Positions 61,868 through 64,000 of a stretch of 64,000 bases of DNA are shown piece by piece (within the stretch, counting starts at the first letter, position 1; every line of letters begins with the position of its first letter). The stretch lies in contig CM022666.1 of NCBI GenBank assembly GCA_012295275.1, positions 9,885,002 to 9,949,001 of the forward strand, in the 5' to 3' direction. The translations under genes were made by a program, and so were the position numbers. This DNA is from Chrysomallon squamiferum. Its lineage: Eukaryota; Mollusca; Gastropoda; Neomphalida; Peltospiridae. Under the pieces are notes generated by a model. It had not been told where the DNA came from. It was given only the letters and a program-made list of their open reading frames with translations, and made no database searches.

Positions 61868-64000
61868 TATTGATAATAATTCATTAAATTTTATTTTATT
61901 CTATATATAAAAATTTATGCAGCAGCATATTTAGGTAAAGCTAAACAAATAGTGATGTGTTAATGTTGAATATAAAGTTAGTAAAATATTTCATAGATGA
62001 AGTAGACTCTGTGATATCTGTAAAAAATGTAAAAATGTTTCAAAGACAAAGTGTATTGTTAGATATTTGTAATAAATGTAAAAATGTTTCAGAGATGAAG
62101 TGTACTGTCAAATATATAATAAATGTAAAATTGTTTCAGCTGTGAAGTGTATGGAGATATCTGTAATAAATGTAAAAACTGTTTTAGAGACAAAGTGTAT
62201 TGTCAGATATTTGTAATAAATGTAAAAATGTTTCAGAGATGAAGTGTACTGTCAGATATCTGTAATAAATATAAAATTGTTTCAGCTGTGACGTGTATGG
62301 AGATATCTGTAATAAATGTAAAAATGTTTCAGAGATGAAGTGTATTGTCAGATATTTGTAATAAATGTAAAAATGTTTCAGAGATGAAGTGTACTGTCAG
62401 ATCTGCAAACAGCTGACTCAGAACCCATCCAAAGGAAGCCATGCTCGAGGCTGGATTCTTCTGTGTCTGTGTGTGGGATGTTTCCCACCTTCAGAAAAGG
62501 TAAAGTGAAAATTGGCATTCATTTTTATTTTTTATTTATTTATCTCTTTTTCATTGTCCTACATTATTTTCATTTGCTTATGTTAGTCTGGGTGTCAGTC
62601 TGTGTCATGTCAAAACATTGTGTTCATCTTTATTTTTGTTTTTTTATAACATTTTGTAATAGCAACAAAAAAAATTGTGCATTAAATTTTGTCTTTTTTG
62701 TCTTGTTTTGTTTTTGCTTTTTTTTTTTTGTAGATTTTTTAATATTGTAATGTTTGATCTTTTATTGTTGTTTTACAATTTAAAACTTGTGCACGATGTA
62801 CTTAAGAAATTTAATAATACTTAATTTGTTTTCGTATACTGTTTTAGCTGGTGAAATATTTATGAAATTTCATAATGTTACACAAATGTTATTCAGCTAG
62901 TGAAGTAGTTAAGAAACTTAATAATGTTATATAAATGTTATTTTAGCTGGTGAAGTATTTAAGAAACTTCATACAAGATGGTCCGCCTGGTTATGCACCA
63001 TACTGTGAAGAGCGACTGAGAAGAACTTTTTTTAATGGACCAAGAAATCAGCCACCCAGCTGGCTTGAACTACAGGTACTCTGAGTTACTGTTTTATATA
63101 ACTTGTACATTTATATACAAGTTAAAATAAATAGACTTATTTTTCAGTGGAACAAGATACAAACCAGTCATATATGTTTTCCATTTTACTCATATAAATG
63201 TTTTCTTAACCTCATATTTCAGATAAATATTTCATAAATACTTGATTAGTCATGTTCAAAAATACTTCAAAATATATTTACTTTTAATATAAAAATGTAC
63301 AAACATCACTTTAATCAACAGTCTTTGGTTTCACTCTGTTTTAAAAATTGAATTTTTGTCCCATTACAGCTGGTAATTTATAGTCTGTATCCTAGTATTT
63401 GATAATAAATTATTATTTTATTTTGAAAAACTTAATTTCAGGCTACAAAGTCAAAAAAGCCATTGATGCTGCCAATAACTTTCATGGATGGTAACACCAA
63501 GACATTGCTAGCTGATTCGGCCACCACAGCAAGAGAACTGTGTCAACAGCTGTCTGACAAAATAGGACTAAAAGATCAGTTTGGCTTCTCACTATACATT
63601 GCTCTGTTTGACAAGGTCAGTACTAGTTACTGCGATGTGTTTGAAATTTTAACATAATTTATTTTATAACCAGTTTTCTGCATTGTGTTTTATATACTAA
63701 ACATTTGAACCTAAATTATTTTATAATCTATTTTCTTCATTGTGGTTTATAGCTAAAATTTTAACATAATTTATTTTATAACCAAGGTTCCACAGTATGT
63801 CTCAATTTTGAAAATTATTTTAGATTTCATTAATTAACTCAGATTTAATCCAGCCTTTTTTTAAATTGTAAACTAAATAAATAAGAATTTGAGAATGTAT
63901 CTGTTTTTACTAAATGTCTTCTTTATTCAGGTGTCCTCTCTAGGAAGTGGAGGAGATCATGTCATGGATGCAATATCTCAGTGTGAACAGTATGCAAAGG
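34852..64000 (+). CDS. MYO7A: unconventional myosin VII, N-terminal 1335 residues, continues past the window
   Basis: This is an actin-based motor of the MYO7A/crinkled family, which acts in stereocilia, microvilli and other actin bundles. Coding exons are 34852-34869, 43792-44052, 44579-44763, 45353-45474, 46102-46358, 49457-49610, 50379-50455, 50815-51074, 51449-51527, 51922-52053, 52470-52605, 53061-53167, 53915-54052, 54334-54579, 54988-55167, 55557-55652, 56154-56276, 56910-57017, 57263-57394, 57731-57811, 58215-58427, 59266-59352, 59801-59896, 61529-61755, 62382-62499, 62947-63075, 63442-63615 and 63931-64000. All phases join without a stop. The order is motor (P-loop GESGAGKT at 156-163, switch I NDNSSRFG at 205-212, switch II DIFGFE at 434-439), five IQ motifs (about 743-852), a charged helix (about 858-930), MyTH4 (from about 997) and the start of FERM (from about 1257). 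The second MyTH4-FERM pair, expected from the family, lies beyond the window. Invertebrates usually have one class VII gene, so MYO7A stands for the class. Confidence 0.97.
36164..36204. repeat. (CA)n microsatellite in myosin intron 1
   Basis: A CA run of about 40 bases followed by repeated ATGCATGCAT segments up to 36350. Confidence 0.95.
36640..37255. repeat. minisatellite, about a dozen units of 40-48 bp
   Basis: Units combine TATAAATCATAATTTAGGCC, ACATGAAACA and ACATAGGCCTAC(A/G)A. The central copies (36870-37090) are very similar, while those at the edges are truncated or diverged. Confidence 0.92.
37623..38073. mobile_element. TA-flanked inverted-repeat element (MITE), 451 bp
   Basis: The left end reads CTGTTGACCCTCAATTTCAT and the right end, on the other strand, CAGTTGACATTCAATTTCAT. 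About 22 of the first 26 positions agree. TA flanks both ends (37621-37622 and 38074-38075). The TTGACCCTC-type terminus and TA target duplication suggest a Tc1/mariner/pogo-type non-autonomous element. Its interior encodes nothing recognisable. Confidence 0.7.
38085..38650. repeat. degenerate AT-rich tandem array (GATATTGTGTATGATATCAC-like)
   Basis: Many diverged units of about 35-45 bases contain GATA(C/T)TGT(G/A)TATGATAT and CACTATATAT. It begins just after the right end of the MITE at 38073. Confidence 0.8.
39147..39207. repeat. poly(T) tract
   Basis: A T run with a short CTTCTTGTTTC interruption. Confidence 0.95.
39287..39593. mobile_element. possible diverged inverted-repeat element
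   Basis: The left end (CAGTATAAGCATCCTTTATC, about 39287) resembles the inverted right end (CACTGAGGATCCCATATCCG, about 39593). The interior has repeated TTTTGGA-type sequence on both sides of an A-rich centre. The look recalls old pogo/Tigger MITEs. No clear TA duplication is seen, so the call is weak. Confidence 0.4.
39631..39800 (+). repeat. degenerate telomere-like (CCCTAA)n tract
   Basis: ACCCTAA, CCTAAA, ACCTTAA and related hexamer variants fill about 170 bases with no other sequence between them. CCCTAA is the complement of the animal telomere repeat TTAGGG. It is well inside the myosin intron, so it is an interstitial relic or a similar simple satellite, not a chromosome end. Confidence 0.75.
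40579..40617. repeat. (ATT)n microsatellite
   Basis: A pure ATT run of 12-13 units in myosin intron 1. Confidence 0.95.
41040..41335. promoter_or_regulatory. non-repetitive block in myosin intron 1, possible enhancer
   Basis: This block is less AT-rich and free of simple repeats, unlike the rest of the 9 kb intron. It holds an E-box (CAGCTG, near 41125), a DR1-like TGACCTTTGACTT (about 41150), a TGACTTAG AP-1-like site (about 41202) and GGGTGTGG (about 41268). The motifs are short, so the enhancer call is an inference. Confidence 0.3.
41538..41650. repeat. poly(T)/(CTTT)n tract
   Basis: A pyrimidine-only stretch of about 110 bases. The Phe/Ser-rich frames are artefacts. Confidence 0.95.
41975..42200. 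repeat. minisatellite, about six units of roughly 38 bp
   Basis: Units share AATATTAAAGTGATAGTACA followed by TAATCTGTCAGT. Later copies are shortened. Similar but more diverged motifs continue to about 43080. Confidence 0.88.
43310..43670. repeat. degenerate tandem repeat before exon 2
   Basis: Diverged units contain ATTTATG(T/G)GTAAAATACAGG and GGTATA(C/A)A. An AACTGGGTCAGACATT segment occurs twice (near 43415 and 43597). Confidence 0.7.
43792..44052 (+). CDS. MYO7A: myosin VII exon 2: SH3-like N-terminal subdomain and start of motor
   Basis: Residues 7-93, 87 whole codons. It carries [14 protein letters not shown] and the [13 protein letters not shown] block that opens every class VII motor. 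The acceptor is TATTTCAG and the donor is GTTAGC. Confidence 0.97.
44579..44763 (+). CDS. MYO7A: myosin VII exon 3: nucleotide-pocket strand
   Basis: Residues 94-154 plus two bases of codon 155. It contains [14 protein letters not shown], where NPYQ contacts the adenine, and the PPHIFAIAD motif. A CTAT repeat (44513-44551) lies just before the acceptor. Confidence 0.97.
44965..45020. repeat. (TG)n microsatellite in intron 3
   Basis: A pure TG run of about 55 bases. Confidence 0.97.
45105..45352 (+). repeat. two decayed tandem copies of the exon 4 acceptor and P-loop start
   Basis: A copy at 45129-45178 follows TATTTCAG and aligns with the start of exon 4 (TGGAGAGTC against CGGGGAGTC, then CAGGAAAT against CAGGGAAG, and a shared TACAAAG). 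A second, weaker copy lies at about 45250-45285 (AATACAAAGTTGATTTTCTG). The intron sequence between copies is also repeated (GTTAAA(A/G)CCACAC), so the unit spans the junction and is about 110 bases. Confidence 0.8.
45353..45474 (+). CDS. MYO7A: myosin VII exon 4: P-loop
   Basis: Residues 155-195. It encodes [17 protein letters not shown], the ATP phosphate-binding loop, with the essential Lys162 and Thr163, then [19 protein letters not shown] across the next junction. The donor is GTCAGT. Confidence 0.98.
45690..45998. repeat. (TG)n and TG-rich tract in intron 4
   Basis: A pure TG core (45690-45726) is followed by degenerate TGTG/TATG sequence and a second core at about 45957-45982. Confidence 0.93.
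46102..46358 (+). CDS. MYO7A: myosin VII exon 5: switch I
   Basis: Completes codon 196 and continues to residue 281. It contains [19 protein letters not shown] (switch I) and [16 protein letters not shown]. It ends LVQ at a CAG/GTAAAT donor that is repeated many times downstream. Confidence 0.98.
46359..46740 (+). repeat. tandem copies of the exon 5 donor junction, about eight to nine
   Basis: The exon 5 end plus donor (TACTATTATCTTGTACAG then GTAAAT) recurs at about 46391, 46431, 46493, 46536, 46568, 46612, 46645 and 46678 with substitutions. Several copies keep a perfect CAG/GTAA donor, and the one at about 46630 reads CAG/GTAAGC. Units are 35-60 bases. Confidence 0.9.
46741..49456. other. 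rest of myosin intron 5
   Basis: Mostly unique AT-rich intron. It has a TG run at about 46757, (TA)n at 48306-48322, and GTCTGTCTGTC simple sequence near 48850. No additional exon is needed, since exon 5 and exon 6 join in phase 0. A few acceptor-like TTTCAG motifs occur near 49376 and 49422 but do not start a homologous frame. Confidence 0.6.
49457..49610 (+). CDS. MYO7A: myosin VII exon 6
   Basis: Residues 282-332 plus one base. It encodes [26 protein letters not shown] and [10 protein letters not shown], the motor upper-50K region. The class VII counterparts are GNCITCEGR and LHLGN. Confidence 0.96.
49611..49795 (+). repeat. tandem copies of the exon 6 donor junction, four extra
   Basis: The exon 6 end plus donor (CATCAAATACAATG then GTATTTTT) is repeated with donor-like GT at 49651, 49688, 49727 and, altered to AGT, at 49764. 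The spacing is 37-40 bases. Each unit also repeats the intronic TTAAATTCATTAATAATA. Confidence 0.93.
49816..49861. repeat. (TG)n microsatellite in intron 6
   Basis: A pure TG run. Confidence 0.97.
50065..50290. repeat. (TATG)n/(TA)n microsatellite in intron 6
   Basis: TATATG and TA repeats over about 225 bases. The Tyr/Ile/His-rich frames are artefacts. Confidence 0.95.
50379..50455 (+). CDS. MYO7A: myosin VII exon 7
   Basis: Completes codon 333 and continues to residue 358: [13 protein letters not shown] and NRAARLLE. The acceptor is TTTTTCAG and the donor GTATGT. It is short but in phase on both sides. Confidence 0.95.
50570..50800. repeat. about four tandem units (65-75 bp) with RFX X-box palindromes
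   Basis: Units share (A/G)TTATAGTCAA(A/T)GTAATGT and GGTAACTAGTTTTAA. Two units contain GTTACCATGGTAAC (50625-50638 and 50772-50785), which fits the X-box consensus bound by RFX factors. A related GTTACTATGGCAAC lies at 51542-51555 in the next-but-one intron. Confidence 0.8.
50815..51074 (+). CDS. MYO7A: myosin VII exon 8: switch II
   Basis: Residues 359-444 plus two bases. It contains [19 protein letters not shown] and [13 protein letters not shown], where DIFGFE is switch II (434-439). The acceptor is TTTTGTAG and the donor AG/GTCATT is moderate. Confidence 0.98.
51449..51527 (+). CDS. MYO7A: myosin VII exon 9
   Basis: Residues 445-471: [19 protein letters not shown] and RHIFKLEQ, the relay-helix region of the motor. 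Confidence 0.97.
51922..52053 (+). CDS. MYO7A: myosin VII exon 10
   Basis: Residues 472-515: [36 protein letters not shown]. This is relay loop and lower-50K sequence. Confidence 0.97.
52140..52420. repeat. degenerate (ATT/ATC)n tract in intron 10
   Basis: ATT, ATC and GTT triplets with interruptions. The long poly-Leu/Ile frame is not a gene. Confidence 0.88.
52470..52605 (+). CDS. MYO7A: myosin VII exon 11
   Basis: Residues 516-560 plus one base: [14 protein letters not shown] and [22 protein letters not shown] is the conserved motor strand motif. Confidence 0.97.
52660..52905. repeat. (CTAT)n, (TA)n and (TATG)n tract in intron 11
   Basis: TCTATC repeats, then TA runs (52757-52804 and about 52835-52860), then TATG repeats. 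Confidence 0.95.
53061..53167 (+). CDS. MYO7A: myosin VII exon 12
   Basis: Completes codon 561 and continues to 596: [27 protein letters not shown] and STDISM. The donor is GTAACT. Confidence 0.96.
53285..53914 (+). repeat. about six tandem decayed copies of the exon 13 acceptor junction
   Basis: Copies of the exon 13 start occur near 53367, 53459, 53555, 53650, 53736 and 53815. The best ones read GTGTACAGGAAACAGACTCC and GTGTACAGGGAAGAGAGGCA, against native ATGTACAGGGGACAGACACA. They also share the intronic TTATAATGTAGAATGTTAAAA. Unit length is about 80-105 bases. Confidence 0.85.
53915..54052 (+). CDS. MYO7A: myosin VII exon 13
   Basis: Residues 597-642: [19 protein letters not shown] and [17 protein letters not shown], the actin-binding loop and strut of the lower 50K domain. 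The donor is GTATGC. Confidence 0.97.
54180..54333 (+). repeat. one decayed tandem copy of the exon 14 acceptor junction
   Basis: GTTATGTTAATCTTCTATTA...GTTAACAG/ATATTTTAAG (about 54187-54250) matches GTTATATTAATCTGTTATTA...TTGTGACAG/ATGTTTGACAG (about 54284-54345). The unit is about 100 bases and spans the junction. Confidence 0.65.
54334..54579 (+). CDS. MYO7A: myosin VII exon 14: converter approach
   Basis: Residues 643-724. It contains [20 protein letters not shown], identical in vertebrate MYO7A, and ends [11 protein letters not shown], the converter strand before the lever arm. Confidence 0.98.
54988..55167 (+). CDS. MYO7A: myosin VII exon 15: end of motor, IQ1 and IQ2
   Basis: Residues 725-784. 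IQ1 is [15 protein letters not shown] and IQ2 is [16 protein letters not shown]. These helices bind calmodulin or light chains. Confidence 0.96.
55330..55556 (+). repeat. two decayed tandem copies of exon 16 with acceptors
   Basis: Copy 1 (55370-55423, after TTATCATAG) follows exon 16 base for base for about 54 bases with roughly ten changes and one stop. Copy 2 (55451-55490, after TTATTGTAG) keeps ATGAGA and CAGTGTGTCGATCT but has an internal deletion. The intronic TTTACACATTGTTTACTTA is repeated before each. Confidence 0.92.
55557..55652 (+). CDS. MYO7A: myosin VII exon 16: IQ3
   Basis: Residues 785-816: [20 protein letters not shown], then [12 protein letters not shown]. The Gly/Arg part of IQ3 is weak, as in other class VII myosins. 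Confidence 0.96.
56040..56115. repeat. (AAT)n/(AAG)n purine-rich tract in intron 16
   Basis: AAT then AAG/GAA triplets, ending 39 bases before the exon 17 acceptor. Confidence 0.92.
56154..56276 (+). CDS. MYO7A: myosin VII exon 17: IQ4 and IQ5
   Basis: Residues 817-857. IQ4 spans the exon junction ([14 protein letters not shown]) and IQ5 is [16 protein letters not shown]. The donor is GTATTT. Confidence 0.96.
56550..56870. repeat. TG/TATG-rich tract in intron 17
   Basis: Degenerate GTGTATATG and TGTTTGTGTGTTAGTGT units, including a pure TG core at about 56612-56640. A TGCATGTATGTTTGTGTGTT segment occurs twice (about 56565 and 56690). Confidence 0.9.
56910..57017 (+). CDS. MYO7A: myosin VII exon 18: charged helix, first part
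   Basis: Residues 858-893: [20 protein letters not shown], then [12 protein letters not shown]. The alternating acidic and basic residues mark the stable single alpha helix that follows the IQ motifs in MYO7A. Confidence 0.96.
57263..57394 (+). CDS. MYO7A: myosin VII exon 19: charged helix, second part
   Basis: Residues 894-937: [39 protein letters not shown]. Its acceptor (GTTATTAAG) directly follows an ATT/GTT triplet repeat that takes the place of the polypyrimidine tract. The donor is GTCAGT. Confidence 0.94.
57583..57606 (+). repeat. copy of the exon 19 3' end in intron 19
   Basis: AGAGACCAAGATGTT at 57583-57597 is identical to exon 19 bases 57365-57379, and the next bases (GATGTTGATTG) resemble AATGAGTCAGCATTG. 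The copy runs straight into a (TG)n tract. The offset is 218 bases. Confidence 0.7.
57607..57654. repeat. (TG)n microsatellite in intron 19
   Basis: A pure TG run. A CA run also occurs earlier in the same intron (about 57445-57472). Confidence 0.97.
57731..57811 (+). CDS. MYO7A: myosin VII exon 20
   Basis: Residues 938-964: [16 protein letters not shown] and GQGPTAFQ, matching the MFGFLGTSGGLPG region of vertebrate MYO7A. The donor is GTGAGT. Confidence 0.95.
58215..58427 (+). CDS. MYO7A: myosin VII exon 21: acidic linker and start of MyTH4
   Basis: Residues 965-1035: an acidic linker ([10 protein letters not shown]), then [13 protein letters not shown] that opens MyTH4, then [14 protein letters not shown]. 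The donor after CTC is GTATGA. Confidence 0.96.
58428..59140 (+). repeat. tandem copies of the exon 21 donor junction, about seven, decaying
   Basis: The exon end and donor (GACCAGCTC/GTATGACACT) recur as ATCAGCTTGTATGTAACT (about 58496), ATACAGCTTGCATGTCACT (about 58566), GAAAAGTTTGTATGTATCT (about 58650) and weaker forms near 58815, 58890 and 58970. Most are followed by TTTTATATTAT(A/C)AT. Units are about 70-85 bases. AGAAACAAG segments near 58724 and 59085 recall the upstream exon sequence AGAAACGAG. Confidence 0.82.
59266..59352 (+). CDS. MYO7A: myosin VII exon 22: MyTH4 core
   Basis: Residues 1036-1064: [20 protein letters not shown], then YHTAMAESR. The [10 protein letters not shown] block is a MyTH4 signature. 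Confidence 0.97.
59555..59619. repeat. (TG)n microsatellite in intron 22
   Basis: A pure TG run of about 65 bases followed by a short AG run. Confidence 0.97.
59801..59896 (+). CDS. MYO7A: myosin VII exon 23: MyTH4
   Basis: Residues 1065-1096: [20 protein letters not shown], then [12 protein letters not shown]. The class VII counterpart is PVMTKIYETLGKK. The donor is GTGAGT. Confidence 0.94.
60030..60143. repeat. 23-bp minisatellite, about five units, in intron 23
   Basis: The consensus GTTGATTCACATGTCACTGA is followed by TGA or CGA. The first unit is partly diverged (CACGTGTCACCGAGCA). Confidence 0.92.
60521..60862. mobile_element. possible inverted-repeat element in intron 23
   Basis: ACTCTTAGCTTGCCAGC (60521-60537) is repeated inverted at 60846-60862 with one mismatch. 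Nothing inside looks like a transposase, and no clear target duplication is seen. It may be a MITE or a chance hairpin. Confidence 0.4.
61230..61528. repeat. degenerate tandem array running into the exon 24 acceptor
   Basis: Units of about 45-50 bases contain TTATGGTATTTGTTAAATT and ATGGTAAATGTTATGCTGTT. The array reaches the acceptor of exon 24. Confidence 0.8.
61529..61755 (+). CDS. MYO7A: myosin VII exon 24: MyTH4
   Basis: Residues 1097-1171 plus two bases: [54 protein letters not shown]. The acceptor (GACATTAAAG) has almost no polypyrimidine tract, but an in-frame stop just upstream leaves only a 12-base range for the start. Confidence 0.92.
61985..62381 (+). repeat. about eight tandem copies of the exon 25 acceptor junction
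   Basis: The junction (AATGTTTCAG/AGATGAAGTGTACTGTCAGAT) recurs about every 48-50 bases from 61995, joined by ATCTGTAATAAATGTAAAA. Several copies, at about 62090, 62236 and 62334, keep a perfect TTTCAG acceptor and the first 18 or so exon bases unchanged or nearly so. Alternate copies carry a CTGTGAAGTGTATGGAG variant, which suggests a two-unit higher order. Confidence 0.95.
62382..62499 (+). CDS. MYO7A: myosin VII exon 25: MyTH4 end
   Basis: Completes codon 1172 ([20 protein letters not shown]) and continues to residue 1211: [19 protein letters not shown]. These are strong MyTH4 signatures. The last of the repeated acceptors is used, because only this copy continues into the conserved frame. 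Confidence 0.97.
62830..62946 (+). repeat. two decayed tandem copies of the exon 26 acceptor junction
   Basis: GTTTTAG/CTGGTGAAATATTTATGAAA (copy 1, from 62848) and TATTCAG/CTAGTGAAGTAGTTAAGAAA (copy 2, from 62898) precede native ATTTTAG/CTGGTGAAGTATTTAAGAAA (62947). The intronic AT(A/G)TTA(C/T)A(C/T)AAATGTTATT is repeated too. The unit is about 50 bases. Confidence 0.93.
62947..63075 (+). CDS. MYO7A: myosin VII exon 26: MyTH4-FERM junction
   Basis: Residues 1212-1254: [39 protein letters not shown] and LELQ. The sequence is nearly identical to vertebrate MYO7A. Confidence 0.97.
63442..63615 (+). CDS. MYO7A: myosin VII exon 27: FERM F1 lobe
   Basis: Residues 1255-1312: [20 protein letters not shown], then [19 protein letters not shown] and [12 protein letters not shown]. 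This is the ubiquitin-like first lobe of the first FERM domain. Confidence 0.97.
63640..63790. repeat. intronic tandem repeat, about 2.5 units of 56 bp
   Basis: Units share ATTTTAACATAATTTATTTT and TATAACCA or TATAATCT. It is wholly intronic as far as can be seen. Confidence 0.75.
63931..64000 (+). CDS. MYO7A: myosin VII exon 28, cut by the window end
   Basis: Residues 1313-1335 and onward: [20 protein letters not shown], then YAK. The exon continues past the last base, and the class VII sequence would go on through the rest of FERM, an SH3 and a second MyTH4-FERM. Confidence 0.96.
   Translation, partial: MSSLGSGGDHVMDAISQCEQYAK

Noticed and set aside
61985-62381. Evenly spaced repeats that could be mistaken for a CRISPR array
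   Set aside because: There are no unique spacers, since the whole 49-base unit is repeated, and the context is a eukaryotic intron.
34852-64000. The idea that the myosin is a pseudogene because many exons have broken copies
   Set aside because: All 28 coding exons keep frame, splice sites and catalytic residues. Only the extra copies in introns are broken.
34852-64000. Assignment to class XV or class X myosin, which also have MyTH4-FERM tails
   Set aside because: The start MVIL, five IQ motifs, the charged helix and the near-identical [17 protein letters not shown] and MyTH4 blocks match class VII. Class X would have PH domains and class XV a different head.
1-64000. Bacterial or viral origin of the window
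   Set aside because: Spliced metazoan genes on both strands, microsatellites and MITEs throughout, and no viral or bacterial gene order.

Overview
This is a eukaryotic, almost certainly metazoan, nuclear window. It is AT-rich, its genes are broken into many GT-AG exons with long introns, and there is no operon structure. Microsatellites (TG/CA, AT, AAT/ATT, AG, CTTT), minisatellites and short inverted-repeat transposon remnants fill the spaces between exons. The repeat style and the two proteins suggest an invertebrate, perhaps a mollusc or other lophotrochozoan; the species cannot be told from sequence alone.

Two genes are certain. On the minus strand, a complete ribosomal protein L8 (uL2) gene has six coding exons between 14520 and 19020. 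Together they give an intact 260-residue protein, with a predicted non-coding first exon near 19495 and a poly(A) signal at 14501-14506. On the plus strand, a class VII unconventional myosin (MYO7A/crinkled orthologue) starts at 34852 and runs off the right edge. Its 28 coding exons join in frame into about 1335 residues: the whole motor, five IQ motifs, a charged single-alpha-helix region, the first MyTH4 domain and the start of the first FERM domain. The ATG exon begins at a splice acceptor, so the promoter lies upstream, possibly at 20880-21125, divergent from RPL8.

Positions 1-14480 hold no recognisable gene. This part has microsatellites, a mariner-type MITE with near-perfect terminal inverted repeats (7685-7898), and one candidate orphan ORF whose C-terminal half is a 20-unit hexapeptide repeat (6832-7386). 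A 60-codon ORF lies inside RPL8 intron 3 (16750-16932). The region 21-34 kb, probably the 5' UTR intron of the myosin gene, holds repeats and a pogo-like MITE (32289-32879). Intron 1 of the myosin (34870-43791) holds another TA-flanked inverted-repeat element (37623-38073), a degenerate telomere-like tract, and a non-repetitive block that could be an enhancer.

The most unusual observation is in the myosin gene. At ten splice junctions, the intron next to the exon contains tandem, decayed copies of the junction itself, including exon-edge sequence plus the acceptor or donor. The affected junctions are the acceptors of exons 4, 13, 14, 16, 25 and 26 and the donors of exons 5, 6, 19 and 21. This leaves rows of decoy splice sites next to the real ones. 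I know of no named system that this matches.
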